Shown here: in pieces, positions 1 to 14,640 of the stretch | How the letters are laid out: each line of letters begins with the position of its first letter | Numbering within the stretch: position 1 is the stretch's first letter | The notes under the pieces: model-generated | What the model saw: only the letters and a program-made list of their open reading frames with translations | Database searches by the model: none | Told to the model about the DNA's origin: nothing | Made by a program: the position numbers and the translations under genes | DNA from: Rhipicephalus microplus | Lineage: Eukaryota > Arthropoda > Arachnida > Ixodida > Ixodidae | DNA: 64,000 bases | Assembly: GCF_043290135.1 (NCBI RefSeq) | Contig: NC_134707.1 | Span: forward strand, 135,905,319-135,969,318 | Reading direction: 5' to 3'

Positions 1-3000
1 CTAGAGACTCCACAAATAGAAACTCCACAACTAGAAACTCCACAACTAGAAACTCCACAACTTGAAACCTCACAACTAGAAACTCCGCAACTAGAGACTC
101 CACAACTAGAAACTCCACAACTACAAACTCCGCAACTACAAACTCCACAAATAGAGAATCGGCAACTAGAAATTCCATATCTAAAAACTCCACAACTAAA
201 AAATTTACAACTAGAAACTGCAAAAGTAGAGACTTCACAACTAGAAACTCCACGACTAGAAACTCCACAACTAGAGACTCCGCAACTCCACAACTAGAAA
301 CTCCACACCTACACACTCCACCTATACAGACTCGGCAACTAGAAATTCCATGTCTAGAAACTCCACAACCAAAAACTCTACTGTAAAAACTCCATAACTA
401 GAAACTCCACAACTAGAAACTCTACAACTAGAGACTCCGCAACTAGAAACTTCACAGGCAGAGACTCTGCAACTGGAAACTCTGCAGCTGGAAACTCCAC
501 AAATAAAAACTCCGCAATTAGAAACTCCGCCGCTAGAAACTCCACAACTAGAGACTCCACAACTAGAAACTCCACAACTAGAAACTCCACAACTAAAAAC
601 TCCACAACTTGAAACCTCACAATTTTAAGTTCCGCAACTAGAAAATCCACAGCTAGAGATTCCGCAACTAGAAACTCCACAACTAGAGACTCCGCAACTC
701 CACAACTAGAAAGTCCACAACTGGAACCTCCTACACTAGATACTCCACAGAACTAGATACTCCAGAACTAGATACTCCAGAACTAGATACTCCGCTACTA
801 GAAACTCCACAACTAGAGGCTCCACAACTTGAAACTCCACAACTAGAAACTCCACAACTAGAAACTCTGCAACTAGAGACTTCACAACTAGAAACTCCAC
901 ATCTACATACTCTACAAATAGAGACTCGGCCACAAGAAATTTCATGTCTAGAAAATTCCACAACTAAAAACTCCACAACTGGAAACTCCACAACTAGAAA
1001 CTCCACAACTAGAAACTCCACAACTAGACACTCCACAACTAAAAACTCTACAGCTAGAAACTCCTAAACTAGAGACTCCACAACTAGAGACTACAACTAG
1101 AAACTCCACAACTAGAAATTCCACAACTTGAAACCACACAACCTTAAGTTACGCAACTAGAAAATCCACAGCTAGAGATTCCGCAGCTAGAAACTCCGCA
1201 ACTCAAAACTCCACAACTAGAAACTCCAAAGCTTGAAACTCCACAACTCGAAACTCCACAACTGGAAACTCCACAACTAGACACTCCACAACTAAAAACT
1301 CTTCATCTAGAAACTCATAAACTAGAGACTCCACAACTAGAGAATCTACAACTAGAGACTTCAAACTAGAAACTCAACAATTAGAAACTCCACAACTAAA
1401 ACTCAACAACTAGAAACTCCACAGCTTGAGACTCCGCAACTAGAAACTCCACAACTAGGGACTCCGCAACAAGAAACTCCATAACTAGAAACTCCACAAC
1501 TGAAAACTCCGTTACTAGATACTCCACAGCTGGAAACTTGGCAACTAGAAACTCCACAACTAGAGACTCAACATCTTGAAACTCCACAACTAGAGACTCT
1601 GCAACTAGAAACTCCACAACTAGAGACTCCGCAACTAGAAAATCGACCACTAGAGACTCTGCAACTATAGAACTCCGCAACTAGAAACTCCGCATTTGAA
1701 AACTCCGCAACAAGAAATTTCACAGCTAGAAACACCACAACTAGACACTCCGCAACTAGAAACTCTACAACTAGAGACACATCAACTAGAGAATTCGCAA
1801 CTAGAAACTCCAAAACTAGAAACTCTGCAACTAGAAACTCCGCAGCTAGAAACTCCACAACTCGAAATTTCACAACTCAAAACTCCACAACTTGAAACTC
1901 CACAACTAGAAACACCACAACCAGAAGCTTCACAACTAGAAACTCCACAACTACAAACTCCACAACTACAAACTCCACAAATAGAGAATCGGCAACTAGA
2001 AATTCCATATCTAAAAACTCCACAACTAAAAAATTTACAACTAGAAACTGCAAAACTAGAGACTTCACAACTAGAAACTCCACAACTAGAAACTCCACAA
2101 CTAGAGACTCCGCAACTCCACAACTAGAAAGTCCACAACTGGAACCTCCTCAACTAGATACTCCACAACTAGAAACTCCACAACTTGAAACTCCACAACT
2201 ACAAACTCCACAACCACAAACTCTACAACTAGAAACTCCACAACTAGAAACTCCACAACTAGAAACTCCGCAACTAGAGACTCTGCAACTAAGAAACTCC
2301 GCAACTAAAAACTCCGCAACAAGAAATTTCACAGCTAGAAACACCACAACTAGACACTCCGCAACTAGAAACTCCACAACTTGAGACGCCGCAACTAGAA
2401 AATCCTCAACTTGAAACTCCACAACTCGAAACTCCACAACTAGAAACTCTACAACTTGAGACTCCTCAACTAGAGAATTCGCAACTAGAAACTCCAAAAC
2501 TCGTATCTCTGCAACTAGAAACTCCGCAGCTAGAAACTCCACAGCTAGAAACTCCACAACTCGAAACTCCACAACTAGAAACTCCACAACTCGAAACTCC
2601 ACAACTCAAAACTCCACAACTTGAAACTCCACAACTAGAAACTCCACAACTTGAGACTCCGCAACTAGAAACTCCTCAACTTGAAACTCGACAACTAGAA
2701 ACTCCACAACCAGAAACTCCGCAACTAGAAACTCCACAACTAGAAACTTCACAACCAGAGACTCCACAACTAGAGACTCCACAACTAGAAACTCCACAAT
2801 TGAAACTCCACAACTAGAAACTGCACAACTGGAAACTCCACAACTTGAGACTCCGCAACTTCAAACTCCACAACTAGAAACTCCACAACCAGAAACTCCA
2901 CAACTAGAGACTCCAAAACTCGAAACTCCACAACTAGAAACTCCACAACTAGAAAGTCCACAACCAGAGACTCTGCAATTCCACAACTAGAAACTCCAGA

Positions 3001-6000
3001 ACTAGATACTCCGCAACTAGAAACTCCACAACTAGAGACTCCACAACTTGAAACTCCACAACTAGAAACTCCACAACTAGAAACTCTGAAACTGGAGACT
3101 TCACAACTAGAAACTCCACATCTACAAACTCTACAAATAGAGACTCGGCCATAAGAAATTTCATGTCTAGAAAATTCCACAACTGGAAACTCCACAACTG
3201 GGAACTCCACAACTAGAAACTCCACAACTAGAAACTCCACATATAGAGATTCCGCAACTAGAAACTCCACAACCAGAGACTGCAACTAGAAACTCCGCAG
3301 CTAGAAACTCCACAAATAGAAACTCCGCAACTAGAAACTCCGCAGCTAGAAACTACACAACTAAAAACTCTGCAACTAGAAACTCCACAACTAGAAACTC
3401 CACAACTAGAAACTCCACAACTAGAAACTCCACAACTAGAAACTCTGCATCTAGAGACTCCACAACAAGAAACTCCACAACTAAAAACTCCACAACTACA
3501 AACTCCACAAATGGAGACTCGGCAATTAGAAAATCCATATCTAGAAACTCCACAACTAAACACTTTACAACTAGAAACTGCAAAACTAGAGACTTCACAA
3601 CTAGAAACTCCACAACTAGAAACTCCACAACTAGAGACTCCACAACTCCACAACTAGAAACTCCACAACAAGAAACTCCACAACTAAAAACTCCACTATA
3701 AAATCTCCACAACTAGAAACTCTACAACTAGAAACTCTAGAACTAGAGACTCCGAAACTAGAAACTCCACAGGCAGAGACTCTGCAACTGAATACTCTGC
3801 AGCTGGAAACTCCACAAATAGAAACTCCACAACTTGAAACCTCACAACCTTAGGTTCCGCAACTAGAAAATCCACAGCTAGAGATTCCGCAACTAGAAAC
3901 TTCACAACAAGAAACTCCACAACTCAAAACTGCACAACTTGAAACTCCACAACTAGACACTCCACAACTAAAAGCTCTACAACTAGAAACTCCTAAACTA
4001 GAGACTCCACAACTAGAAACTCCACAGCCAGAGACTCTGCAACTGGAAACTCTGCAGCTGGAAACTTCACAAATAGAAACACCGCAATTAGAAACTCCGC
4101 AGCTAGAAACTCCACAACTAGAGACTCCACAACTAGAAACTCCACAACTAGAAACTCCACAACTAGAAACTCCACAACTTGAAACCTCACAACCTCAAGT
4201 TCCGCAACCAGAAAATCCACAGCTAGAGATTCCGCAACTAGAAACTCCACAAGTAGAAACTCCACAACTCAGAACTCCACAACTCAGAACTCCACAACTC
4301 GAAACTCCACAACTAGAAACTCCAGAACTGGAAACTCCATAACTAGACACTCCACAACTAAAAACTCTACAACTAGAAACTCCTAAACTAGAGACTCCAA
4401 AACTAGAGAATCTACAACTAGAGGCTTCAAACTAGAAACTCAACAACTAGAAACTTCAAAATTCGGAACTCTACTAGAAACTACACAACTGGAAACTCCA
4501 CAACTAGACACTCCACAACTAGAAACTCCACAACTAGAGACTCTGCAACTATGAAACTCTGCAACTAGAAACTCCGCAACAAGAAATTTCACAGCTTGAA
4601 ACACCACAACTAGACACTCCGTAACTAGAAACTCCACAACTTGAGCCTCCGCAACTAGAAACTCCTCAACTTGAAACTCCACAACTGGAAACTCCACAAC
4701 CAGAAATTCCACAACTAGAAACTCCACAACTAGAAACTCCACAACTAGAAACTCCGCAACTAGAGACTCCACAACTAAAAACTCCACAACTACAAACTCC
4801 ACCAATAGAGACTCGGCAACTAGAAATTCCATATCTAGAAACTCCACAACTAAAAACTCCACTATAAAAACTCCACAACTAGAAACTCCACAACTAGAAA
4901 CTCTACAACTAGAGACTCCGCAACTAGAAGTTTCACAGCCAGAGACTCTGCAACTAGAAAGTCCACAACTAAAAACTCCACAACTGGAAACTCCACAACT
5001 AGAAACTCCACAACTAGAAACTCCACAACTAGAGATTCCGCAACTAGAAACTCCACAACCAGAGATTCTGCAACTAGAAACTCCGCAGCTAGAAACTCCA
5101 CAACTAGAAACTCCACAACTAGAAACTCCACAACTAGAAACTCCACAACTAGAAACTCCGCAACTAGAGACTCCACAACTAGAAACTCCACAACTAGAAA
5201 CTCCACAACTATAAACTACACAAATAGAGACTCGGCAACTAGAAATTCCTTATCTAGAAACTCCACAATTAAAAACTTTACAACTAGAAACTGCAAAACT
5301 AGAGACTTCACAACTAGAAACTCCACAGCTAAAAACTCCACAACTAGAGACTCCGCAACTCCACAACTAGAACCTCCACAACTAGAAACTCCACAACTAC
5401 AAACTCCACCAATAGAGACTCGGCAACTAGAAATTCTGTATCTAGAAACTCCACAACTAAAAACTCCACTATAAAAACTCCACAACTAGAAACTCCACAA
5501 CTAGAAACTCTACAACTAGAGGCTCCGAAACTAGAAACTCCACAGCGAGAGACTCTGCAACTGGAAACTCTGCAGCTAGAAACTCCACAAATAGAGACTC
5601 CGCAACTAGAAACTCCACAACTAGAAACTCCACAACTAGAAACTCCACATCTTGAAACCTCACAACCTTAAGTTGCGCTACTAGAAAATCCAAAGCTAGA
5701 GATTCCGCAACTAGAAACTCCACAACAAGAAACTCCACAACTCAGAACTCCACAACTCGAAACTCCTCAACTAGAAACTGCACAACTGGAAACTCCACAA
5801 CTAGACACTTCACAACTAAAAACTCTACAACTAGAAACTCCTAAACTAGAGACTCCACAACTAGAGAATCTACAACTAGAGACTTCAAACTAGAAACTCA
5901 ACAACTAGAAGCTTCAAAATTCGGAACTCTACTAGAAACTACACAACTGGAAACTCCACAACTAGACACTCCACAACTAGAAACTCCGCAACAAGAAATT

Positions 6001-6531
6001 TCACAGCTTGAAACACCACAACTAGACACTCCGCAACTAGAAACTCCACAACTTGAGACGCCGCCACTAGAAACTCCTCAACTTGAAACTCTACAACTGG
6101 ACACTCCACAACCAGAAACTCCACAACTAGAAACTCCACAACTAGAAACTTCACAACCAGAGACTCCGCAACTAGAGACTCCACAACTAGAAACACCACA
6201 ACTTGAAACTCCACAACTAGAAACTGCACAACTGGAAACTCCACAACTTGAGACTCCGCAACTTGAAACTCCACAACTAGAAACTCCGCAACCAGAAACT
6301 CCACAACTAGAGACTCCAAAACTCGAAACTTCACAACTAGAAAATCCACAACCAGAGACTGCAATTCCACAACTAGAAACTCCACAACTAGATACTCCGC
6401 AACTAGAAACTCCACAACTAGAGATTCCACAACTTGAAACTCCACAACTAGAAACTCCACAACTAGAAACTCTGCAACTAGAGACTTCACAACTAGAAAC
6501 TCCACATCTACAAACTCTACAAATAGAGACT
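1..6531 (+). repeat. Super-unit S0 (partial, alpha type)
   Basis: This is the left, truncated super-unit. Landmark runs containing CGGCC lie at about 927 and 3146, the second as CGGCCATAAG. The segment at 1396-2127 reappears at offset +5942 in S1, and related segments recur in S2 and S3. A block beginning at 3701 (AAATCTCCAC followed by a CCACAGGCAGAG variant) reappears at 8031 and 8608. The CTTAAG-type marker monomer has varied forms here: TTTTAAGTT near 632, CCTTAAGTTACG near 1141, CCTTAGGTT near 3850, CCTCAAGTT near 4190 and CCTTAAGTTGCG near 5667. This is the most heterogeneous part of the window by eye. No gene is present. Confidence 0.85.
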
Positions 6532-7082
6532 CGGCCACAAGAATTTTCATGTCTAGAAAGTCCACAACTAAAAACTCCACAACTGGAAACTCCACAACTA
6601 GAAACTCCCCAACTAGAAACTCCACAACTAGAGATTCCGCAACAAGAAACTCCACAACCAGAGACTCTGCAAATAGAAACTCCGCAGCTAGAAACTCCAC
6701 AAATAGAAACTCCGCAACTAGAAACTCCGCAGCTAGAAACTACACAACTAGAGACTCCTCAACTAGAAACTCCACAACTAGAAACTCCACAAATAGAAAC
6801 TCGGCAACTAGAAATTCCATATCTAGAAACTCCACAACTAAAAACTTTACAACTAGAAACTGCAAAACTAGACACTTCACAACTAGAAACTCCACAACTA
6901 GAGACTCCGCAACTCCACAACTAGAAACTCCACAACTACAAACTCCACCAATAGAGACTTGGGAACTAGAAATTCCATATCTAGAAACTCCACAACTAAA
7001 AACTCCACTATAAAAGCTCCACAACTAGAGACTAGAACTAGAAACTCCACAACTAGAAATTCCACAACTTGAAACCTCACAA

Positions 7083-9487
7083 CCTTAAGTTACGCAACTA
7101 GAAAATCCACAGCTAGAGATTCCGCAACTAGAAACTCCACAACTCAAAACTCCACAACTAGAAACTCCAAAGCTTGAAACTCCACAACTCGAAACTCCAC
7201 AACTGGAAACTCCACAACTAGACACTCCACAACTAAAAACTCTTCATCTAGAAACTCATAAACTAGAGACTCCACAACTAGATAATCTACAACTAGAGAC
7301 TTCATACTAGAAACTCAACAATTAGAAACTCCACAACTAAAAACTCAACAACTATAAACTCCACAGCTTGAGACTCCGCAACTAGAAACTCCACAACTAG
7401 GGACTGCGCAACAAGAAACTCCATAACTAGAAACTCCACAACTGAAAACTCCGTTACTAGATACTCCACAGCTGCAAACTTGGCAACTAGAAACTCCACA
7501 ACTAGAGACTCAACATCTTGAAACTCCACAACTAGAGACTCTGCAACTAGAAACTCCACAACTAGAGACTCCGCAACTAGAAAATCGACAACTAGAGACT
7601 CTGCAACTATAGAACTCCGCAACTAGAAACTCCGCATTTGAAAACTCCGCAACAAGAAATTCCACAGCTAGAAACACCACAACTAGACACTCCGGAACTA
7701 GAAACTCTACAACTAGAGACACATCAACTAGAGAATTCGCAACTAGAAACTCCAAAACTAGAGACTCTGCAACTAGAAACTCCGCAGCTAGAAACTCCAC
7801 AACTTGAAACTCCACAACTACAAACTCCACAACCAGAAACTCTACAACTAGAAATTCCACAACTAGAAACTCCACAACTAGAAACTCCGCAACTAGAGAC
7901 TCTGCAACTATGAAACTCTGCAACTAAAAACTCCGCAACAAGAAATTTCACAACTAAAAACTCCACCAAAAGAGGCTCAGCAACCAGAAATTCCATATCT
8001 AGAAACTCCACAACTAAAAACTCCACTATAAAATCTCCACAACTAGAAACTCTACAACTAGAAACTCTAGAACTAGAGACTCCGAAACTAGAAACTCCAC
8101 AGGCAGAGACTCTGCAACTGAATACTCTGCAGCTGGAAACTCCACAAATAGAAACTCCACAACTTGAAACCTCACAACCTTAGGTTCCGCAACTAGAAAA
8201 TCCACAGCTAGAGATTCCGCAACTAGAAACTCCACAACAAGAAACTCCACAACTCAAAACTGCACAACTTGAAACTCCACAACTAGACACTCCACAACTA
8301 GAGACTCCGCAACTCCACAACTAGAAAGTCCACAACTGGAACCTCCTCAACTAGATACTCCACAACTAGAAACTCCAAACTTGAAACTCCACAACTACAA
8401 ACTCCACAACCAGAAACTCTACAACTAGAAACTCCACAACTAGAAACTCCACAACTAGAAACTCCGCAACTAGAGACTCTGCAACTAAGAAACTCCACAA
8501 CTAGAAACTCCACAACAAGAAACTCCACAACTAAAAACTCCACCAAAAGAGGCTCAGCAACCAGAAATTCCATATCTAGAAACTCCACAACTAAAAACTC
8601 CACTATAAAATCTCCACAACTAGAAACTCTACAACTAGAAACTCTAGAACTAGAGACTCCGAAACTAGAAACTCCACAGGCAGAGACTCTGCAACTGAAT
8701 ACTCTGCAGCTGGAAACTCCACAAATAGAAACTCCACAACTTGAAACCTCACAACCTTAAGTTACGCAACTAGAAAATCCACAGCTAGAGATTCCGCAAC
8801 TAGAAACTCCACAACTCAAAACTCCACAACTAGAAACTCCAAAGCTTGAAACTCCACAACTCGAAACTCCACAACTGGAAACTCCACAACTAGACACTCC
8901 ACAACTAAAAACTCTTCATCTAGAAACTCATAAACTAGAGACTCCACAACTAGAGAATCTACAACTAGAGACTTCAAACTAGAAACTCTACAATTAGAAA
9001 CTCCACAACTAAAAACTCAACAACTAGAAACTCCACAGCTTGAGACTCCGCAACTAGAAACTCCACAACTAGGGACTCCGCAACAAGAAACTCCATAACT
9101 AGAAACTCCACAACTGAAAACTCCGTTACTAGATACTCCACAGCTGCAAACTTGGCAACTAGAAACTCCACAACTAGAGACTCAACATCTTGAAACTCCA
9201 CAACTAGAGACTCTGCAACTAGAAACTCCACAACTAGAGACTCCGCAACTAGAAAATCGACAACTAGAGACTCTGCAACTATAGAACTCCGCAACTAGAA
9301 ACTCCGCATTTGAAAACTCCGCAACAAGAAATTCCACAGCTAGAAACACCACAACTAGACACTCCGGAACTAGAAACTCTACAACTAGAGACACATCAAC
9401 TAGAGAATTCGCAACTAGAAACTCCAAAACTAGAGACTCTGCAACTAGAAACTCCGCAGCTAGAAACTCCACAACTTGAAACTCCAC
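7083..9487 (+). repeat. 1672-bp tandem duplication within S1
   Basis: The marker monomer CCTTAAGTTACG occurs at 7083 and 8755, exactly 1672 bp apart. The following roughly 730 bp (7083 to about 7815 versus 8755 to about 9487) match nearly unit for unit. This includes the rare variants GTTACTAGATACTCC, CAGCTGCAAACTTGG and ACACATCAACTAGAGAATT. The copies then diverge. The first switches near 7815 to units like those near 9890, while the second carries CTAGTATCTTCACAACC. This suggests a deletion or second exchange inside the first copy. Breakpoints are approximate. Confidence 0.75.
7949..8752 (+). repeat. 577-bp tandem duplication with hybrid junction
   Basis: The unusual units CACCAAAAGAGGCTCAG (7964 and 8541) and AAATCTCCAC (8031 and 8608) each recur 577 bp apart. 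Copies are about 7949-8525 and 8526 to about 8752. The copies match until the CTTAAG-type marker. The first then reads CCTTAGGTTCCG (about 8178), while the second reads CCTTAAGTTACG (8755), the form that heads the 1672-bp repeat. The shared stretch GAAACCTCACAACCTTA just before is therefore the likely exchange point. A related single copy lies at about 3701-3900. Confidence 0.7.
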
Positions 9488-11318
9488 AACTAGTATCTTC
9501 ACAACCTGAGACTCCGCAACTAGAAACTCCACAACTTGAAACTGCACAACTAGAAACTCCACAACCAGAAACTCCACAACTTGAAACTCCACAACTAGAA
9601 ACTCCACAACCAGAAGCTTCACAACTAGAAACTCCACAACTAGAAACTCCACAACTACAAACTCCACAAATAGAGAATCGGCAACTAGAAATTCCATATC
9701 TAAAAACTCCACAACTAAAAAATTTACAACTAGAAACTGCAAAACTAGAGACTTCACAACTAGAAACTCCACAACTAGAAACTCCACAACTAGAGACTCC
9801 GCAACTCCACAACTAGAAAGTCCACAACTGGAACCTCCTCAACTAGATACTCCACAACTAGAAACTCCAAACTTGAAACTCCACAACTACAAACTCCACA
9901 ACCAGAAACTCTACAACTAGAAACTCCACAACTAGAAACTCCACAACTAGAAACTCCGCAACTAGAGACTCTGCAACTAAGAAACTCTGCAACTAAAAAC
10001 TCCGCAACAAGAAATTTCACAGCTAGAAACACCACAACTAGACACTCCGCAACTAGAAACTCCACAACTTGAGACGCCGCAACTAGAAAATCCTCAACTT
10101 GAAACTCCACAACTCGAAACTCCACAACTAGAAACTCTACAACTTGAGACTCCTCAACTAGAGAATTCGCAACTAGAAACTCCGAAACTCGAGTCTCTGC
10201 AACTAGAAACTCCGCAGCTAGAAACTCCACAGCTAGAAACTCCACAACTCGAATCTCCACAACTCGAAACTCCACAACTCAAAACTCCACAACTTGAAAC
10301 TCCACAACTAGAAACTCCACAACTTGAGACTCCGCAACTAGAAACTCCTCAACTAGAAACTCCACAACCAGAAACTCCAAAACTCGAAACTCCACAACTA
10401 GAAACTCCACAACTAAAAAGTCCACAACCAGAGACTCTGCAATTCCACAACTAGAAACTCCAGAACTAGATACTCCGCAACTAGAAACTCCACAACTAGA
10501 GACTCCACAACTTGAAACTCCACAACTAGAAACTCCACAACTAGAAACTCTGCAACTGGAGACTTCACAACTAGAAACTCCACATCTACAAACTCTACAA
10601 ATAGAGACTCGGCCACAAGAAATTTCATGTCTAGAAAATTCCACAACTAAAAACTCCACAACTGGAAACTCCACAACTATAAACTCCACAACTAGAAACT
10701 CCACATATAGAGATTCTGCAACTAGAAACTCCACAACCAGAGACTGCAACTAGAAACTCCGCAGCTAGAAACTCCACAAATAGAAACTCCACAACTTCAG
10801 CCTCCGCAACTAGAAACTCCTCAACTTGAAACTCCACAACTAGAAACTCCACAACCAGAAATTCCACAACTAGAAACTCCACAACTAGAAACTCCACAAC
10901 TATAAACTCTGCAACTAGAGACTCCACAACTAAGAACTCCACAACTACAAACTCCACCAATAGAGACTCGGCAACTAGAAATTCCATATCTAGAAACTCC
11001 ACAACTAAAAACTCCACTATAAAAACTCCACAACTAGAAACTACACAACTAGAAACTCTAAAACTAGAGACTCCGCAACTAGAAGTTTCACAGCCAGAGA
11101 CTCTGCAACTAGAAAGTCCACAACTAAAAACTCCACAACTGGAAACTCCACAACTAGAAACTCCACAACTAGAAACTCCACAACTAGAGATTCCGCAACT
11201 AGAAACTCCACAACCAGAGATTCTGCAACTAGAAACTCCACAACTAGAAACTCCACAACTAGAAACTTCACAACTAGAAACTCCACAGCTAGAAACTCCA
11301 CAACTAGAGACTCCGCAA

Positions 11319-14300
11319 CTCCACAACTAGAAACTCCACAACTAGAAACTCCACAACTACAAACTCCACCAATAGAGACTCGGCAACTAGAAATTCTGTA
11401 TCTAGAAACTCCACAACTAAAAACTCCACTATAAAAACTCCACAACTAGAAACTCTACAACTAGAGGCTCCGAAACTAGAAACTCCACAGCGAGAGACTC
11501 TGCAACTGGAAACTCTGCAGCTGGAAACTCCACAAATAGAAACTCCGCAATTAGAAACTCCGCAGCTAGAAACTCCACAACTAGAGACTCCGCAACTAGA
11601 AACTCCACAACTAGAAACTCCACATCTTGAAACCTCACAACCTTAAGTTGCGCTACTAGAAAATCCAAAGCTAGAGATTCCGCAACTAGAAACTCCACAA
11701 CAAGAAACTCCACAACTCAGAACTCCACAACTCGAAACTCCTCAACTAGAAACTGCACAACTGGAAACTCCACAACTAGACACTTCACAACTAAAAACTC
11801 TACAACTAGAAACTCCTAAACTAGAGACTCCACAACTAAAGAATCTACAACTAGAGACTTCAAACTAGAAACTCAACAACTAGAAGCTTCAAAATTCGGA
11901 ACTCTACTAGAAACTACACAACTGGAAACTCCACAACTAGACACTCCACAACTAGAAACTCCACAACTAGAGACTCTGCAACTATGAAACTCTGCAACTA
12001 GAAACTCCGCAACAAGAAATTTCACAGCTTGAAACACCACAACTAGACACTCCGCAACTAGAAACTCCACAACTTGAGACGCCGCAACTAGAAACTCCAC
12101 AACTTGAAACTCCACAACTCAAAACTCCACAACTTGAAACTCAACAAGTAGAAACTCCACAACTTTAGACTCCGCAACTAGAAACTCCTCAACTTGAAAC
12201 TCCACAACTGGAAACTCCACAACCAGAAACTCCACAACTAGAAACTCCACAACTAGAAACTTCACAACCAGAGACTCCGCAACTAGAGACTCCACAACTA
12301 GAAACTCCACAACTTGAAACTCCACAACTAGAAACTGCACAACTGGAAACTCCACAACTTGAGACTCCGCAACTTGAAACCCCACAACTAGAAACTCCGC
12401 AACCAGAAACTCCACAACTAGAGACTCCAAAACTCGAAACTCCACAACTAGAAAATCCACAACCAGAGACTCTGCAATTCCGCAACTAGAAACTCCACAA
12501 CTAGAGATTCCACAACTTGAAACTCCACAACTAGAAACTCCACAACTAGAAACTCTGCAACTAGAGACTTCACAACTAGAAACTCCACATCTACAAACTC
12601 TACAAATAGAGACTCGGCCACAAGAACTTTCATGTCTAGAAAGTCCACAACTAAAAACTCCACAACTGGAAACTCCACAACTAGAAACTCCACAACTAGA
12701 GATTCTGCAACAAGAAACTCCACAACCAGAGATTCTGCAACTAGAAACTCCGCAGCTAGAAACTCCACAACTAGAAACTCCACAACTAGAAACTCCACAA
12801 CTAGAAACTCCGCAACTAGAGACTCCACAACTAGAAACTCCACAACTAGAAACTCCACAACTATAAACTACACAAATAGAGACTCGGCAACTAGAAATTC
12901 CTTATCTAGAAACTCCACAATTAAAAACTTTACAACTAGAAACTGCAAAACTAGAGACTTCACAACTAGAAACTCCACAGCTAGAAACTCCACAACTAGA
13001 GACTCCGCAACTCCACAACTAGAACCTCCACAACTAGAAACTCCACAACTACAAACTCCACCAATAGAGACTCGGCAACTAGAAATTCTGTATCTAGAAA
13101 CTCAACAACTAAAAACTCCACTATAAAAACTCCACAACTAGAAACTCTACAACTAGAGGCTCCGAAACTAGAAACTCCACAGCGAGAGACTCTGCAACTG
13201 GAAACTCTGCAGCTAGAAACTCCACAAATAGAAACTCCGCAATTAGAAACTCCGCAGCTAGAAACTCCACAACTAGAGACTCCGCAACTAGAAACTCCAC
13301 AACTAGAAACTCCACAACTAGAAACTCCACATCTTGAAACCTCACAACCTTAAGTTGTGCTACTAGAAAATCCAAAGCTAGAGATTCCGCAACTAGAAAC
13401 TCCACAACAAGAAACTCCACATCTCAGAACTCCACAACTCGAAACTCCTCAACTAGAAACTGCACAACTGGAAACTCCACAACTAGACACTTCACAACTA
13501 AAAACTCTACAACTAGAAACTCCTAAACTAGAGACTCCACAACTAAAGAATCTACAACTAGAGACTTCAAACTAGAAACTCAACAACTAGAAGCTTCAAA
13601 ATTCGGAACTCTACTAGAAACTACACAACTGGAAACTCCACAACTAGACACTCCACAACTAGAAACTCCACAACTATAGACTCTGCAACTATGAAACTCT
13701 GCAACTAGAAACTCCGCAACAAGAAATTTCACAGCTTGAAACACCACAACTAGACACTCCGCAACTAGAAACTTCACAACTTGAGACGCCGCCACTAGAA
13801 ACTCCTCAACTTGAAACTCCACAACTGGACACTCCACAACCAGAAACTCCACAACTAGAAACTCCACAACTAGAAACTTCACAACCAGAGACTCCGCAAC
13901 TAGAGACTCCACAACTAGAAACTCCACAACTTGAAACTCCACAACTAGAAACTGCACAACTGGAAACTCCACAACTTGAGACTCCGAAACTTGAAACTCC
14001 ACAACTAGAAACTCCGCAACCAGAAACTCCACAACTAGAGACTCCAAAACTCGAAACTTCACAACTCTAAAATCCACAACCAGAGACTGCAATTCCACAA
14101 CTAGAAACTCCACAACTAGATACTCCGCAACTAGAAACTCCACAACTAGAGATTCCACAACTTGAAACTCCACAACTAGAAACTCCACAACTAGAAACTC
14201 TGCAACTAGAGACTTCACAACTAGAAACTCCACATCTACAAACTCTACAAATAGAGACTCGGCCACAAGAATTTTCATGTCTAGAAAGTCCACAACTAAA

Positions 14301-14640
14301 AACTCCACAACTGGAAACTCCACAACTAGAAACTCCCCAACTAGAAACTCCACAACTAGAGATTCCGCAACAAGAAACTCCACAACCAGAGACTCTGCAA
14401 CTAGAAACTCCGCAGCTAGAAACTCCACAAATAGAAACTCCGCAACTAGAAACTCCGCAGCTAGAAACTACACAACTAGAGACTCCTCAACTAGAAACTC
14501 CACAACTAGAAACTCCACAAATAGAAACTCGGCAACTAGAAATTCCATATCTAGAAACTCCACAACTAAAAACTTTACAACTAGAAACTGCAAAACTAGA
14601 CACTTCACAACTAGAAACTCCACAACTAGAGACTCCGCAA
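11319..14640 (+). repeat. Approx. 1.7-kb tandem duplication within S1
   Basis: The 8-bp short monomer CTCCACAA occurs at 11319, 13011 and 14641 (spacings 1692 and 1630). Sequence after the first two matches at offset 1692 (CACTATAAAAAC at 11427 and 13119, CAGCGAGAGACTC at about 11488 and 13180). The offset becomes 1707 after one extra monomer in the second copy, for example CTAGAAGCTTCAAAATTC at about 11880 and 13587. The marker monomer differs by one base, CCTTAAGTTGCG at 11641 against CCTTAAGTTGTG at 13348. The third segment drifts into S2-type sequence, so the right limit is approximate. Confidence 0.7.

Larger units (their letters stand above)
6532..14259 (+). repeat. Super-unit S1 (alpha type, about 7.7 kb)
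   Basis: The super-unit is bounded by CGGCCACAAG landmarks at 6532 and 14260, with internal landmarks at 10610 and 12615. The segment after 6532 (for example 6549-7080) is repeated with very few changes at +7728 (14277-14808) and again a further +6953 on (21230-21761). S1 carries two internal tandem duplications, 1672 bp in its first half and 1692 bp in its second, and a 577-bp one nested in the former. These explain why it is longer than S2. The stop-containing frames confirm that the long open runs here are repeat artefacts. Confidence 0.85.
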
